This document shows positions 53,268-62,181 of a stretch of 64,000 nt of DNA, piece after piece. Below the pieces are notes generated by a model. The model was not told the origin of the DNA. It saw only the letters and a list, made by a program, of their open reading frames with translations, and did no database searches. The stretch spans positions 48,078-112,077 of the forward strand of contig JAFGWU010000065.1 of the NCBI GenBank assembly GCA_016936975.1. Reading direction: 5' to 3'. The translations under genes were made by a program, and so were the position numbers. This DNA comes from Bacteroidales bacterium (GTDB taxonomy: Bacteria > Bacteroidota > Bacteroidia > Bacteroidales > GCA-2748055). Within the stretch, counting starts at the first letter, position 1; the number at the start of each line of letters is the position of its first letter.

Positions 53268-54305
53268 TTAAAAATGCATCCTTGCAACCGGGACGACATC
53301 ATCTCCCGCCACCTCACCCCTCAGGTATTTATAATAACCCGTAATGGCGATCATCGCAGCATTATCGGTGGTATAGCTGAATTCGGGAATATAAAGGTTC
53401 CAGTCTGATTTCACTGAAAGGTGCCGCAGGGTTTCCCGAAGCCCCGAGTTGGCCGAGACCCCTCCTGCAAGCGCAATTTCCCGGATGCCTGTTTTGCGCA
53501 CAGCACGTTTCAGCTTGCTCAGAAGAATGTCAATGATGGTTTTCTGCAGGGATGCAGCCAGATCGTTCCTGTTCTCCTCAATAAAGTCCGGGTTGTCTCT
53601 TAACCGGTCTCTGAGAAAATAAAGGAATGATGTTTTAAGTCCGCTGAATGAATAATCCAGTCCTTCAATCACCGGCTTATTAAACCTGAACCGTTCGGGA
53701 TTCCCCTCAGCAGCCAGGCGATCGATCAATGGTCCTCCCGGGTAGGGCAGTCCCATAACTTTGGCGCATTTATCGAACGCTTCCCCGGCAGCATCGTCAA
53801 TGGTCTTTCCGATTATCTCCATCTCCAGGAAATCCCTGACTACCACTATCTGAGTGTGTCCACCCGAAACAAGAAGGCTCAGAAAAGGGAATGCGGGAGA
53901 GTCTTTATGTTCCCCTGTCCTTTGCAGAAAATGGACCAGGATATGGGCGTGCAGATGGTTCACCTCGATCATCGGAATATCCCTGGCTATCGAAAATCCT
54001 TTGGCAAAGGAGGTCCCGACAAGAAGTGAACCCAGTAATCCAGGACCGTTCGTGAAAGCAATCGCATCAATATCCCCAATCCCGACACCGGCCACCCTTA
54101 TGGCCCTATCCACCACCGGAATGATATTCTGCTGATGGGCACGCGACGCCAGTTCAGGAACCACCCCTCCATATACCCGGTGAACCTCCTGATTGGCAAT
54201 GATATTTGACAGCAGAATCCTGCCCCTGACCACTGCGGCTGCGGTGTCATCGCAGGAAGATTCAATGCCGAGAATGACCGGATCCCTTTGCTGTTTTGTT
54301 TCCAT
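53268..54305 (-). CDS. tsaD: tRNA N6-adenosine threonylcarbamoyltransferase TsaD
   Basis: A 345-residue enzyme of the t6A tRNA modification pathway. It transfers threonylcarbamoyl from the adenylate to A37 of ANN-decoding tRNAs together with TsaB and TsaE. IESSCDDTAAAVV (about 14-26) begins the ASKHA fold. The metal-binding histidines are in VNHLHAHILVHF (about 110-120), and SGGHTQIVV, ALAGGVSANSGLR and TDNAAMIAITGY are conserved. The family length is exact. A -7 box on the minus strand at 54341-54348 gives a leader of about 29 bases. It is divergent from tamB. Confidence 0.97.
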   Translation of the reverse strand: METKQQRDPVILGIESSCDDTAAAVVRGRILLSNIIANQEVHRVYGGVVPELASRAHQQNIIPVVDRAIRVAGVGIGDIDAIAFTNGPGLLGSLLVGTSFAKGFSIARDIPMIEVNHLHAHILVHFLQRTGEHKDSPAFPFLSLLVSGGHTQIVVVRDFLEMEIIGKTIDDAAGEAFDKCAKVMGLPYPGGPLIDRLAAEGNPERFRFNKPVIEGLDYSFSGLKTSFLYFLRDRLRDNPDFIEENRNDLAASLQKTIIDILLSKLKRAVRKTGIREIALAGGVSANSGLRETLRHLSVKSDWNLYIPEFSYTTDNAAMIAITGYYKYLRGEVAGDDVVPVARMHF

Positions 54306-54340
54306 TGGTAACTTTTCGTCTGTGAGGTAGTTTGCAACTG

Positions 54341-54348
54341 CAAAAATA
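54341..54348 (-). promoter_or_regulatory. -7 promoter box of tsaD
   Basis: On the minus strand this reads TATTTTTG, an exact TAnnTTTG match, 35 bases upstream of the tsaD ATG. The -33 position is weak. Confidence 0.45.
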
Positions 54349-54388
54349 ATACTGTAAACCTGAACTTTAAACTTTTTTTTCTTTCTTT

Positions 54389-54396
54389 TACGTTTG
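54389..54396 (+). promoter_or_regulatory. -7 promoter box of tamB
   Basis: TACGTTTG is an exact TAnnTTTG match. It predicts transcription from about 54403, only 13-34 bases before any possible tamB start. The tamB start must therefore lie within this short AT-rich stretch, which has no ATG in frame. Confidence 0.5.
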
Positions 54397-54436
54397 AATA
54401 TAAAGATCCTGATTCATCAAAAAGGCAGCGAAAATA

Positions 54437-57400
54437 TTGATTGTGGTTGTGCTGGTAATTTTTTCCATTCCTGCACTGGGATTACTGTTTCTTCAAAATC
54501 AGCAGGTCCAAACCGCGCTGGGCCGTTACGCGGCAAAGACCATCTCCGGGCGGTTCAACACCAGGATTAATCTTTCCTCAATTCATTTCAGCTTCTTCAA
54601 CCGGTTGCAGATCAAGGATCTCAGCATTGAGGATCATTACGGAGACACCCTGCTCCATTCCGAGGTGGTTAAGATCAGGATCAGGCATCTGAAGCCGGAG
54701 AAGCAGAGGATCCATATAAAATCCATTCGACTGGAAAATGCCAGCTTAAATCTTGTGACGGATTCTGCCGGTGTGTTAAATCTGGCCATGATTATAGATC
54801 CATTCAGGAATCCCCATCGTCCGCCTGAAAAAAAAATGATCCTGCAGATCAATGAAATCATGCTTGATGATGGTCATTTTGCACTCTCCCGGATGGAAAA
54901 AAGAATAAAGGATACCGGGATCAATTTCACGGATCTCGATCTGGATCTTCTCAGCATTAAGGTTTCAGATCTCTCCTTCTACCGTGATACCATAGATTTG
55001 AAAATAGACGATTTGAGTGGTATGGAAAAGTCGGGATTTTCCATCGGCAGTCTGTCATCATCCCTCCGAATCGGTAAGAGACAACTCACCTTCGCGGAAT
55101 CCCTGATTAAAACGGAAGGTTCTGATTGTTACTTTCCCCTGATCAGCCTCTTATTCGAAAATTACGGGGATTTCAGTTCATTTCTGGACCGGGTTACAAT
55201 GCATATCGTTTCTGAAGAATCTGTAATAAAGGGTTCCGACCTCGCTTACTTTGCTAATATCTTCAGGGAGTATGAGAAGAACTTTTTTCTCAGGGGAGAG
55301 GTAATCGGCAAAGTCAGTGATTTAATGGGAAGGGACCTGTTCATCAGATACAACGGCCGCAATTTTCTTCATTTCGACTTTCTTATGATCGGTCTGCCCG
55401 ATATAGAAAATACCTTTCTCGATTTCAAATTTAAAAGTCTGAACACCAGTTACAGGGAGGTGAACCATATATTAATGGCATCGGATATTCACATGCTGAA
55501 TGAGTCTGACCTCTGGAGCAAGTTCGGAACCATGGAGTACAGGGGCCGGTTTACCGGGTACCCCGATAATTTTGTCACTTCCGGATACCTGGGAACCGAT
55601 ATCGGCAGGATGGTTCTCGACCTCTCCTTCCGGCCCGGGGAATCCGATCAAACCGGCTTCCATGGCCGGCTGCAATGCAATGACCTCCATCTCGGGGAGC
55701 TGATAAACCAGGAGACACACGTCGGGAAACTGGATATGGACATCGATGCAGATGGAACATTTATGAAGAATGAACTGTTTGCCAGCCTGAAAGGGACACT
55801 GGATACATTGGAGTTCTATAATTATTCGTACAGCAATATTGATGTCGACGGCATATTCCAGAACAGGACCTTTAACGGCCGGTTCAGTATCCGTGATCCC
55901 AATATCATGCTTGATTTTGAAGGATTGATGGATCTTTCCTCAGAGATTCCGGCTTACAATTTTGTTGCCGATGTGGCCCGTGCAAGACCGTATTACCTCA
56001 ATCTCAGGGATGATGATCCCGCCTATTTTGCTTCATTCCTTCTGAAAACAAACCTTACAGGAAAATCCCTCAATGAGCTTAACGGAGAACTCACACTGGT
56101 AAACAGTCTTTTTGAAAGAACCGGTTCAACCCTTCAGATGTACAACCTGAACCTCATTGCCCGCAACACTCCCGATTCATCCCTTCTGTTCCTGAAATCA
56201 GACCATCTGGACGCCGAACTGACCGGAAAATTTAAAATCACGGAGCTACCGCAATCCTTTATCCGCCTTGCCGATGCCTATATGAATGTCGATCCCGTTC
56301 AGGTTCATGGATTTGATTCACTGAATCATTTTAAGTACAGATTTGATTTCAAGCGCATGAATCCGGTCCTGGATTTCTTTGCTCCAAAATTTCAGATTGG
56401 GGACCGCAGCACACTCGATGGTAATTATAACCCGCCTAACCAGCTGATTTCCGCAGATGGCCAATTTAATTCACTCACTATTGGGGGAATTACCCTGAAC
56501 GAGATGCGCCTCTCACTCGACGCAGATTCGCGCCGTCTTGCCCTGGACCTCCTCTGTGATTCCGTCTCCTCAGGAGACCTCACCATTGAGAATCAAAAAT
56601 TAAATATGGTTGCCCGGGCGGATACAGCCCTGTTTAATGTTTCCTGGGATAACCGCCGTGACCCGCTTTACAAAGGGGAACTGAAGCTGAAGGGATACCT
56701 CAGTTACGATACGGCAGGAACCCGCCAGGTGAACACCATCCTCAGTAAATCCGAAATGGTCGTTAACAATGATATCTGGATACTATTTCCCTCCTTCATC
56801 AAAATCAGGCCGGAATCATTCAGCTTCGACAGCCTGCTCCTGGTGAGTGTGGATAAATATGTCCTGGCCGACGGAACTTACTCAAAACAGGGGGAGGATG
56901 TTCTGCAGGTTTCCATGAATGATCTCTCGATTCAGCAGGCTACCAATTTCTTCAAATCCCCGGCTGAACTGGAAGGCGGTTTATCGGGAACCCTGCAGTT
57001 CAGAAATCTCGACGGCAATCCCTATCTCCTGTCTGACCTCGAAATTGAGGATCTTTTTATAAACGGGGAATCCTTCGGATCGGGGAGTGTTCTTGCCCGA
57101 TGGGATGAACAATCGGGCAGTCTGAAAATTGACGCGGACGTCACCCGCAGGAACCTGGAGACCCTCTCCATCGATGGTAACTATACTCCTTCAGGAAGGG
57201 ATCTGAATTTCAACATCCTGCTGAACAACGTAAACCTTGGAGCCTTTGAGCCCTATGCATCAAGGATAGCCACTGATCTCGACGGATTCATGAATGCACG
57301 TCTGACCCTGGACGGAACGGTCGGCAGGCCTGAACTGAACGGGACCATTTATTTCGACAGGGGCACCGCACTCCTGAACTATTTAAACACGGTTTACACC

Positions 57401-58897
57401 TTTAACAACGACGTAAGGATTTATCACAATAACATTTACCTGGATAATTTTGAGGTTCTGGACCGATATAGCAACATGGCCCTGATCAACGGCACTATTA
57501 CCAACTCCTATTTCCGTGACCTGAGGCTGAACCTGGACATCAGGGCAACCAATTTTGAGGTCTTCAATACGACCCAGGCAAACAATGAACTATTTTACGG
57601 GAATGTGTTCGGGAGCGGCCGGGTGAATATCAGCAAACCCGGGGAGAAGATAAAATTTGACATAAGGGCCAGGACAAACCGGAATACTTCATTTTTTCTG
57701 CCGCTCTACAATGCCTCAGAAGCCAAAACGATCGATTTTGTGACATTTGTTGAACAGGAAGCGTCTGCCGCGGCGGAGGTAAATCAGAAAATCAAAGGCG
57801 TCGAGCTGGCCATGGAACTGGAAGTTACCCCCGAAGCAGATGTGCAATTGATTTTTGATCCCCAGGTCGGCGATATCATCCGGGCAGCCGGAAAAGGAAA
57901 CCTTCAGATCAACCTCGATGAGATGGGTGATTTCGAGATGTACGGAGATGTGGAACTGCAGAGGGGAGAATACCTTTTCACCCTTCAGAACGTAATCAAC
58001 AAGCGTTTTGCAATTGAACCGGGCAGTAAAATAATCTTCAATGGTGCTCCGACAAACGCCAATATTGATCTCCAGGCCATTTACAACCTGAAAGCCGCAC
58101 CCTATAATCTCTCCCAGGATGGGAATGACGAAAACCTGAAGAAGCGGATCCCCGTCGAGTGCCGTTTAAACCTCACGGGAGAGCTCACCAATCCAACCAT
58201 CAAACCCGGAATCAATATGCCGACGGCAGATCCCGAAACCCGGAATCTGCTTGATAACAGCATCAGTACTGAAGAGGAGCTGATGAAACAATTTCTTGCC
58301 CTGCTGGTCATCAATAACTTTTACAGCGTTTCGGGATATGACCTCTCCAGTGCAGCAGGCTTTAATGGGTCCGTTGCCGGCGTGACAGCCAGCGAATTAC
58401 TGTCAAACCAGTTAAGCAACTGGCTCTCCCAGATTAGTGACGATTTCGACATCGGGATCAATTACCGGCCCGGAGATGAAGTAACCAGTGATGAGGTTGA
58501 ACTGGCCCTCTCCACGCAACTGCTGGACGACCGGATACGCATCAGCGGAAACGTGCGGGGAACGACCACCTCTCCCTCCGCAACCACCGCGAACAACTCC
58601 AACATTGCCGGGGATTTTATTGTGGAATTCATGGTGACGGATAATATCAGTATCAAGGCATTCAACCGGGCCAGGGATGAATTGCTTTACCAGACAGCCC
58701 CCTACAAGCAGGGAGTGGGTATCTCCTATAAAGAGGAGTTCGACACCCTTGGTGAACTGGTCAGGAAATACAGGGACGGACTCTTCAGGAGGGACGGTAA
58801 AAAGAAAAAGAGTCAGGAGCGCCCGGAACAGGAGGATCAGGCCATCCCTGCCCGGGAAGAGGAAGAGGGATCCACTGAGGATAAAAGCCTTCGCTAA
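54437..58897 (+). CDS. tamB: TamB/YtfN family translocation and assembly protein
   Basis: A 1486-residue AsmA-like protein with an N-terminal transmembrane anchor (about 1-20). A very long periplasmic beta-rich region follows (about 30-1200). The C-terminal TamB domain (DUF490, about 1130-1430) includes the GDVELQRGEYLFTLQNVINKRF and LRAIYNLKAAPY-like (here LQAIYNLKAAPY) segments. TamB proteins bridge inner and outer membranes and are thought to move lipids or assist outer-membrane protein assembly. No in-frame ATG exists near the start. TTG at 54437 is given, but the frame is open back to 54413 and encodes KKAAKILI just ahead, so a non-ATG start a few codons earlier is equally possible. The tail (about 1440-1486) is charged and low-complexity. 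Confidence 0.92.
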   Translation: MIVVVLVIFSIPALGLLFLQNQQVQTALGRYAAKTISGRFNTRINLSSIHFSFFNRLQIKDLSIEDHYGDTLLHSEVVKIRIRHLKPEKQRIHIKSIRLENASLNLVTDSAGVLNLAMIIDPFRNPHRPPEKKMILQINEIMLDDGHFALSRMEKRIKDTGINFTDLDLDLLSIKVSDLSFYRDTIDLKIDDLSGMEKSGFSIGSLSSSLRIGKRQLTFAESLIKTEGSDCYFPLISLLFENYGDFSSFLDRVTMHIVSEESVIKGSDLAYFANIFREYEKNFFLRGEVIGKVSDLMGRDLFIRYNGRNFLHFDFLMIGLPDIENTFLDFKFKSLNTSYREVNHILMASDIHMLNESDLWSKFGTMEYRGRFTGYPDNFVTSGYLGTDIGRMVLDLSFRPGESDQTGFHGRLQCNDLHLGELINQETHVGKLDMDIDADGTFMKNELFASLKGTLDTLEFYNYSYSNIDVDGIFQNRTFNGRFSIRDPNIMLDFEGLMDLSSEIPAYNFVADVARARPYYLNLRDDDPAYFASFLLKTNLTGKSLNELNGELTLVNSLFERTGSTLQMYNLNLIARNTPDSSLLFLKSDHLDAELTGKFKITELPQSFIRLADAYMNVDPVQVHGFDSLNHFKYRFDFKRMNPVLDFFAPKFQIGDRSTLDGNYNPPNQLISADGQFNSLTIGGITLNEMRLSLDADSRRLALDLLCDSVSSGDLTIENQKLNMVARADTALFNVSWDNRRDPLYKGELKLKGYLSYDTAGTRQVNTILSKSEMVVNNDIWILFPSFIKIRPESFSFDSLLLVSVDKYVLADGTYSKQGEDVLQVSMNDLSIQQATNFFKSPAELEGGLSGTLQFRNLDGNPYLLSDLEIEDLFINGESFGSGSVLARWDEQSGSLKIDADVTRRNLETLSIDGNYTPSGRDLNFNILLNNVNLGAFEPYASRIATDLDGFMNARLTLDGTVGRPELNGTIYFDRGTALLNYLNTVYTFNNDVRIYHNNIYLDNFEVLDRYSNMALINGTITNSYFRDLRLNLDIRATNFEVFNTTQANNELFYGNVFGSGRVNISKPGEKIKFDIRARTNRNTSFFLPLYNASEAKTIDFVTFVEQEASAAAEVNQKIKGVELAMELEVTPEADVQLIFDPQVGDIIRAAGKGNLQINLDEMGDFEMYGDVELQRGEYLFTLQNVINKRFAIEPGSKIIFNGAPTNANIDLQAIYNLKAAPYNLSQDGNDENLKKRIPVECRLNLTGELTNPTIKPGINMPTADPETRNLLDNSISTEEELMKQFLALLVINNFYSVSGYDLSSAAGFNGSVAGVTASELLSNQLSNWLSQISDDFDIGINYRPGDEVTSDEVELALSTQLLDDRIRISGNVRGTTTSPSATTANNSNIAGDFIVEFMVTDNISIKAFNRARDELLYQTAPYKQGVGISYKEEFDTLGELVRKYRDGLFRRDGKKKKSQERPEQEDQAIPAREEEEGSTEDKSLR

Positions 58898-58984
58898 ACC
58901 GGTTGCCTTGCAGGCCCGTAAGGTCCTGTCTCTTCCCGGGCCCTCTCTCCGGACCATTCTGTTAATAATAACCCGAAAATCTTT

Positions 58985-59030
58985 GATAACGAGGTATACT
59001 ACATGAAAGCGTATCTCGTTATCTTTTTAT
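58985..59030 (+). terminator. Intrinsic terminator after tamB
   Basis: GATAACGAG (58985-58993) and CTCGTTATC (59015-59023) form a perfect nine-base stem, with further partial pairing inside the loop, followed by TTTTTAT. It lies 88 bases after the tamB stop and just before the exbB leader, so it separates the two transcription units. Confidence 0.75.
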
Positions 59031-59056
59031 ATATTGCGACGCAAAATAAATAACAC

Positions 59057-59740
59057 ATGAAAGGTTTGATATTCTTACAATTGACTTCTGCTGATACTGC
59101 TGTTGTCCCCGGAACCTCAACCGAATCGTTCATTGATCTGGCCATAAAAGGCGGCTGGGTGATGATTCCCATAGTATTGCTCAGCCTGATAGCCGTCTAT
59201 ATCTTTTTTGAAAGATGGTTTGCCATAAAAAAAGCTTCCCGGGTGGACCAGAACTTCATGAACCGCATTAAGGACTATATTGTCGACGGGAAGGTGGATT
59301 CCGCCAGGGCACTCTGCCAGTCAAACGATAATCCTGTGGCCAACATGATTGAAAAGGGAATCAGCCGGATTGGCCGTCCGCTGAATGATGTGAATGCCGC
59401 CATTGAGAATGTCGGCAAACTGGAGATCTACAAGCTGGAACGGGGATTGCCCACGCTGGCCACCGTTGCCGGAGGAGCGCCCATGCTTGGATTCCTGGGT
59501 ACCGTCATCGGGATGGTCAGGGCATTTCACCAGATGGCTTCAGCGGGCAATAATATCAATGTGGGCCAACTTTCGGACGGAATATACACGGCGCTGATAA
59601 CAACCGTTGCAGGACTGATTGTGGGCATCATCGCCTATTTTGCCTATAACACCCTCGTCGCCAGGGTCGACAAGGTCATCAATACCATGGAGGCCAGCTC
59701 AACGGAGTTTATCGACCTCCTGAATGAACCGGTAAAGTAA
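59057..59740 (+). CDS. exbB: ExbB/TolQ/MotA-family proton channel subunit
   Basis: A 227-residue inner-membrane protein with three transmembrane helices (about 30-50, 132-155 and 175-200). It forms the pentameric proton channel that drives TonB- or TolA-type energy transfer. The GGAPMLGFLGTVIGMVRAFHQMA segment (about 138-160) and ALITTVAGLIVGIIAYFAYN (about 177-196) are the family core helices. It starts an operon with two exbD genes and a TonB-like gene. The hydrophobic N-terminus (about 1-15) is longer than in E. coli ExbB and resembles the Bacteroidota form. Confidence 0.94.
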   Translation: MKGLIFLQLTSADTAVVPGTSTESFIDLAIKGGWVMIPIVLLSLIAVYIFFERWFAIKKASRVDQNFMNRIKDYIVDGKVDSARALCQSNDNPVANMIEKGISRIGRPLNDVNAAIENVGKLEIYKLERGLPTLATVAGGAPMLGFLGTVIGMVRAFHQMASAGNNINVGQLSDGIYTALITTVAGLIVGIIAYFAYNTLVARVDKVINTMEASSTEFIDLLNEPVK

Positions 59741-59748
59741 ACAGGAAA

Positions 59749-60141
59749 ATGTCTCTGCGACCAAGAAACAGGGTAATGGATAACTTCGCCATGTCGGGCA
59801 TGACCGACATTGTGTTCCTGTTGTTGATCTTTTTCATGCTGACCTCTACCCTGATTGCTCCCAACGCACTGAAGATGCTTCTTCCCAGCCGCAGTCAGGC
59901 AGATTCAGGGGATGATTCGCGGGTTCCCACGATTATGATTCATTCCGACAGCCGGATAACTGTCGACGGGCGTACCATTCGTTATGAAGATCTTGGTATA
60001 ATTCTTGAATCCCGGTTGTCGGGTGATCCGGAACCCACGGTTAAAGTGGTAACCTCTCCCTATGTGTCGGTCGGCGATGCAGTAAAAATTATGAATGTTG
60101 CAGCTGAAAGAAATTACACAGTGGTTCTGAAACAACTCTGA
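59749..60141 (+). CDS. exbD: ExbD/TolR-family protein, first copy
   Basis: A 130-residue ExbD/TolR protein with one transmembrane helix (about 15-40). The functional Asp lies in MSGMTDIVFLLLIFFMLTS at about residue 21. A small periplasmic domain follows. ExbD dimers sit in the ExbB pore and couple the proton flux to TonB. It follows exbB by 8 bases, and its stop overlaps the second exbD ATG by one base (TGATG). Confidence 0.93.
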   Translation: MSLRPRNRVMDNFAMSGMTDIVFLLLIFFMLTSTLIAPNALKMLLPSRSQADSGDDSRVPTIMIHSDSRITVDGRTIRYEDLGIILESRLSGDPEPTVKVVTSPYVSVGDAVKIMNVAAERNYTVVLKQL

Positions 60142-60539
60142 TGGCACTGGAATCCAGACATAGGGCCAATAAAAACTTCAATATGGCGGGAATGACCGAC
60201 ATTGTGTTTTTATTGCTGGTTTTCTTCATGATCACCTCCACCCTGATTGTGCCGTCCAACGCGGATGTCAATCTTCCGGAAAGCAATAACCAGACACAGG
60301 CCAATCCCGTACTGGTAATTTCCGTCTCCCGCGATAAACAGATTATGGTTGAGGACCAGGTTTATTCGCTCCCCGAAATTGAAGGGGTCCTGAGAAAGAA
60401 ACTCCAACCTTACGGAGAGGCCCCCACCATCCGGTTGAATGCCGACAGGGATCTGAACATGGACGAAGTCTTTGCCATACTGAACATAGCGAAAAGAAAC
60501 AGGTATAAGGTCATACTCGGGACAAAACCTTCAGACTAA
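60141..60539 (+). CDS. exbD: ExbD/TolR-family protein, second copy
   Basis: A 132-residue paralogue of the preceding gene with the same MAGMTDIVFLLLVFFMITS transmembrane segment and its Asp. Two divergent exbD genes after one exbB is a common Bacteroidota layout and suggests a heterodimer inside the ExbB pore. It overlaps the first copy by one base and ends 13 bases before the TonB-like gene. Confidence 0.93.
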   Translation: MALESRHRANKNFNMAGMTDIVFLLLVFFMITSTLIVPSNADVNLPESNNQTQANPVLVISVSRDKQIMVEDQVYSLPEIEGVLRKKLQPYGEAPTIRLNADRDLNMDEVFAILNIAKRNRYKVILGTKPSD

Positions 60540-60552
60540 CGGGTTTGAAATC

Positions 60553-61422
60553 ATGAAACTGAACAGCCAAGGACTTATAGGCACCATCATATACCACCTT
60601 CTCCTGTTAATCCTTTTGATATTTACAGGGTTGACCTTCCCGTTCCCTCCTCCCGAGGAAGAAGGGATCCTGGTCAATTTCGGAACAGATGAAACCGGGT
60701 TTGGAGAATTCGAACCCATTGGCGACGAGCAGAGCGCAGGAGAACCCGATCAGCCCGTTGTCGAGGAAACCCCGGAAGTAACCAGGGAGGTCGTTGAAAC
60801 AGTTGCCCCCAAACCCGTTCCCGTTCGCGTAGATCATACCCAGGACCTTGAGGAGACGCGGGTCAAAGAAGTGCCGCAACCCACCGCCGAGGAGATCAGA
60901 AAGCAGAGGGAGGAGGAGCTGAGGAAACAGCGGGAACTGGAAGAGGAGCGAATCCGGCAGGAGGAACTGAGAAAACAGCAGGAACAGGCCGACCGGCTCA
61001 GTAACCTCGGGAGAAGCACATTTGGAAAGCAGGGAGTGGGAGAAGAAGCCGGCTCGGAAGGAGAAGCCGGCGGAACCGGTAACCAGGGTGTCACCACCGG
61101 AACACCCGATGCCGACCGGTACGGTGTGGGAAGCGGACTTGGAGACGGCATTTCCTTCGGACTGGGATCACGGAAAGCGGTGGGCAATATCCCCAAACCC
61201 ATCGTGGATGATTGCCAGGTAACCAGCCGGATGGAGGTTGAGGTGGGCATCCAGGTGGACCGGAACGGAAATGTGGTCGGAACCATTGTGAACAAAGCGA
61301 CCTACCAGGATCCCTGCATCTGGGATGCGGTCCTGGAAGCCGCTAAAAAAACCCGTTTTACCAGTGACCCGAAGGCTGACTACAAGCAAACCGGCTGGAT
61401 ACGCTATATCATCGAACCTTAA
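60553..61422 (+). CDS. TonB-like energy transducer
   Basis: A 289-residue protein with an N-terminal transmembrane anchor (about 9-28) followed by an acidic, Pro/Glu-rich segment. A charged coiled coil (about 112-150) with repeated RKQREEELRKQRE-type residues comes next, then a Gly-rich linker (about 160-205). The C-terminal TonB/TolA-like domain (about 210-289) includes VTSRMEVEVGIQVDRNGNVVGTIVNKATY. It would carry energy from the ExbBD complex across the periplasm. The coiled-coil linker is more TolA-like than the Pro-rich linker of E. coli TonB. It converges with the TSUP gene with a 4-base overlap. Confidence 0.88.
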   Translation: MKLNSQGLIGTIIYHLLLLILLIFTGLTFPFPPPEEEGILVNFGTDETGFGEFEPIGDEQSAGEPDQPVVEETPEVTREVVETVAPKPVPVRVDHTQDLEETRVKEVPQPTAEEIRKQREEELRKQRELEEERIRQEELRKQQEQADRLSNLGRSTFGKQGVGEEAGSEGEAGGTGNQGVTTGTPDADRYGVGSGLGDGISFGLGSRKAVGNIPKPIVDDCQVTSRMEVEVGIQVDRNGNVVGTIVNKATYQDPCIWDAVLEAAKKTRFTSDPKADYKQTGWIRYIIEP

Positions 61423-62171
61423 AGGTTATCCATTATTAAATAGATGGCGGATCCCAGCAGGGCCACCAGGACAAAATAGCGAATTAACTTTGCACCCCAT
61501 TTAATAGCCATCCGGGCTCCCAGCCAGGCACCTATCATGCTGCCTGCAGAAAGCAGCAGTCCTATCCACAGATTGACATGTCCGTTCAGAAAGAAAATGA
61601 GCAGGGCAACGGGAGTATAAAGCAGGATGATGAACAGTTTCATGGCATTGGCCTTCACCAGTTCAAACCCGCAGCCCAGAACCAGTCCGGTTAACAGAAA
61701 AAAACCGACGCCCCCCTGGATAAATCCGCCATACATCCCTATCAGGAAGAAAATGATGACCTGCAGCCAGTAGGGAAGTGCAGGATGGATTTCATGACTG
61801 GTTACCCATCGGTTGGGTTTAAGGAGAACCAGCAAAAACATCAGTAACAGAAGAATTGCTATCGCCTTTTTCATGGCAGCTTCGTTAAAACTAACTGCAA
61901 TGAAGGCTCCTGCAATGGCTCCTGCGGCTGCCGGTAATCCCACTTTAATTCCCTGCCGCAGGTCAAGTACCTTCTCTCTGTGAAAACTGCTGACCCCGAC
62001 TACATTCTGCAGGAGGATCGCGATGCGGTTGGTTCCATTGGCCATGTTGGGATCCAGTCCGAATGCCATCAGGAACGGGAGAACCAGCATTGAACCTGCA
62101 GCGGAGAGGGTGTTAATGATCCCCGCAACAACACCTACCGCAACGACCGCGGGATAAAAATACCATTCCAT
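61419..62171 (-). CDS. TSUP (TauE/SafE) family membrane transporter
   Basis: A 250-residue inner-membrane protein with about eight transmembrane helices, the family length. The start at 62171 (MEWYFYPAVVAVG) avoids the 8-base overlap with glyA that the ATG at 62189 would need. The repeated family motif is visible twice: GVVAGIINTLSAAGSMLVLPFLM near the N-terminus and the IGMYGGFIQGGVGFFLLTGL segment (about 137-156). Members export or import sulfite, sulfoacetate or other organosulfur anions; the substrate is unknown here. It lies 10 bases after glyA on the same strand and is probably co-transcribed. Confidence 0.9.
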   Translation of the reverse strand: MEWYFYPAVVAVGVVAGIINTLSAAGSMLVLPFLMAFGLDPNMANGTNRIAILLQNVVGVSSFHREKVLDLRQGIKVGLPAAAGAIAGAFIAVSFNEAAMKKAIAILLLLMFLLVLLKPNRWVTSHEIHPALPYWLQVIIFFLIGMYGGFIQGGVGFFLLTGLVLGCGFELVKANAMKLFIILLYTPVALLIFFLNGHVNLWIGLLLSAGSMIGAWLGARMAIKWGAKLIRYFVLVALLGSAIYLIMDNL

Positions 62172-62181
62172 GTTTTTTCTC

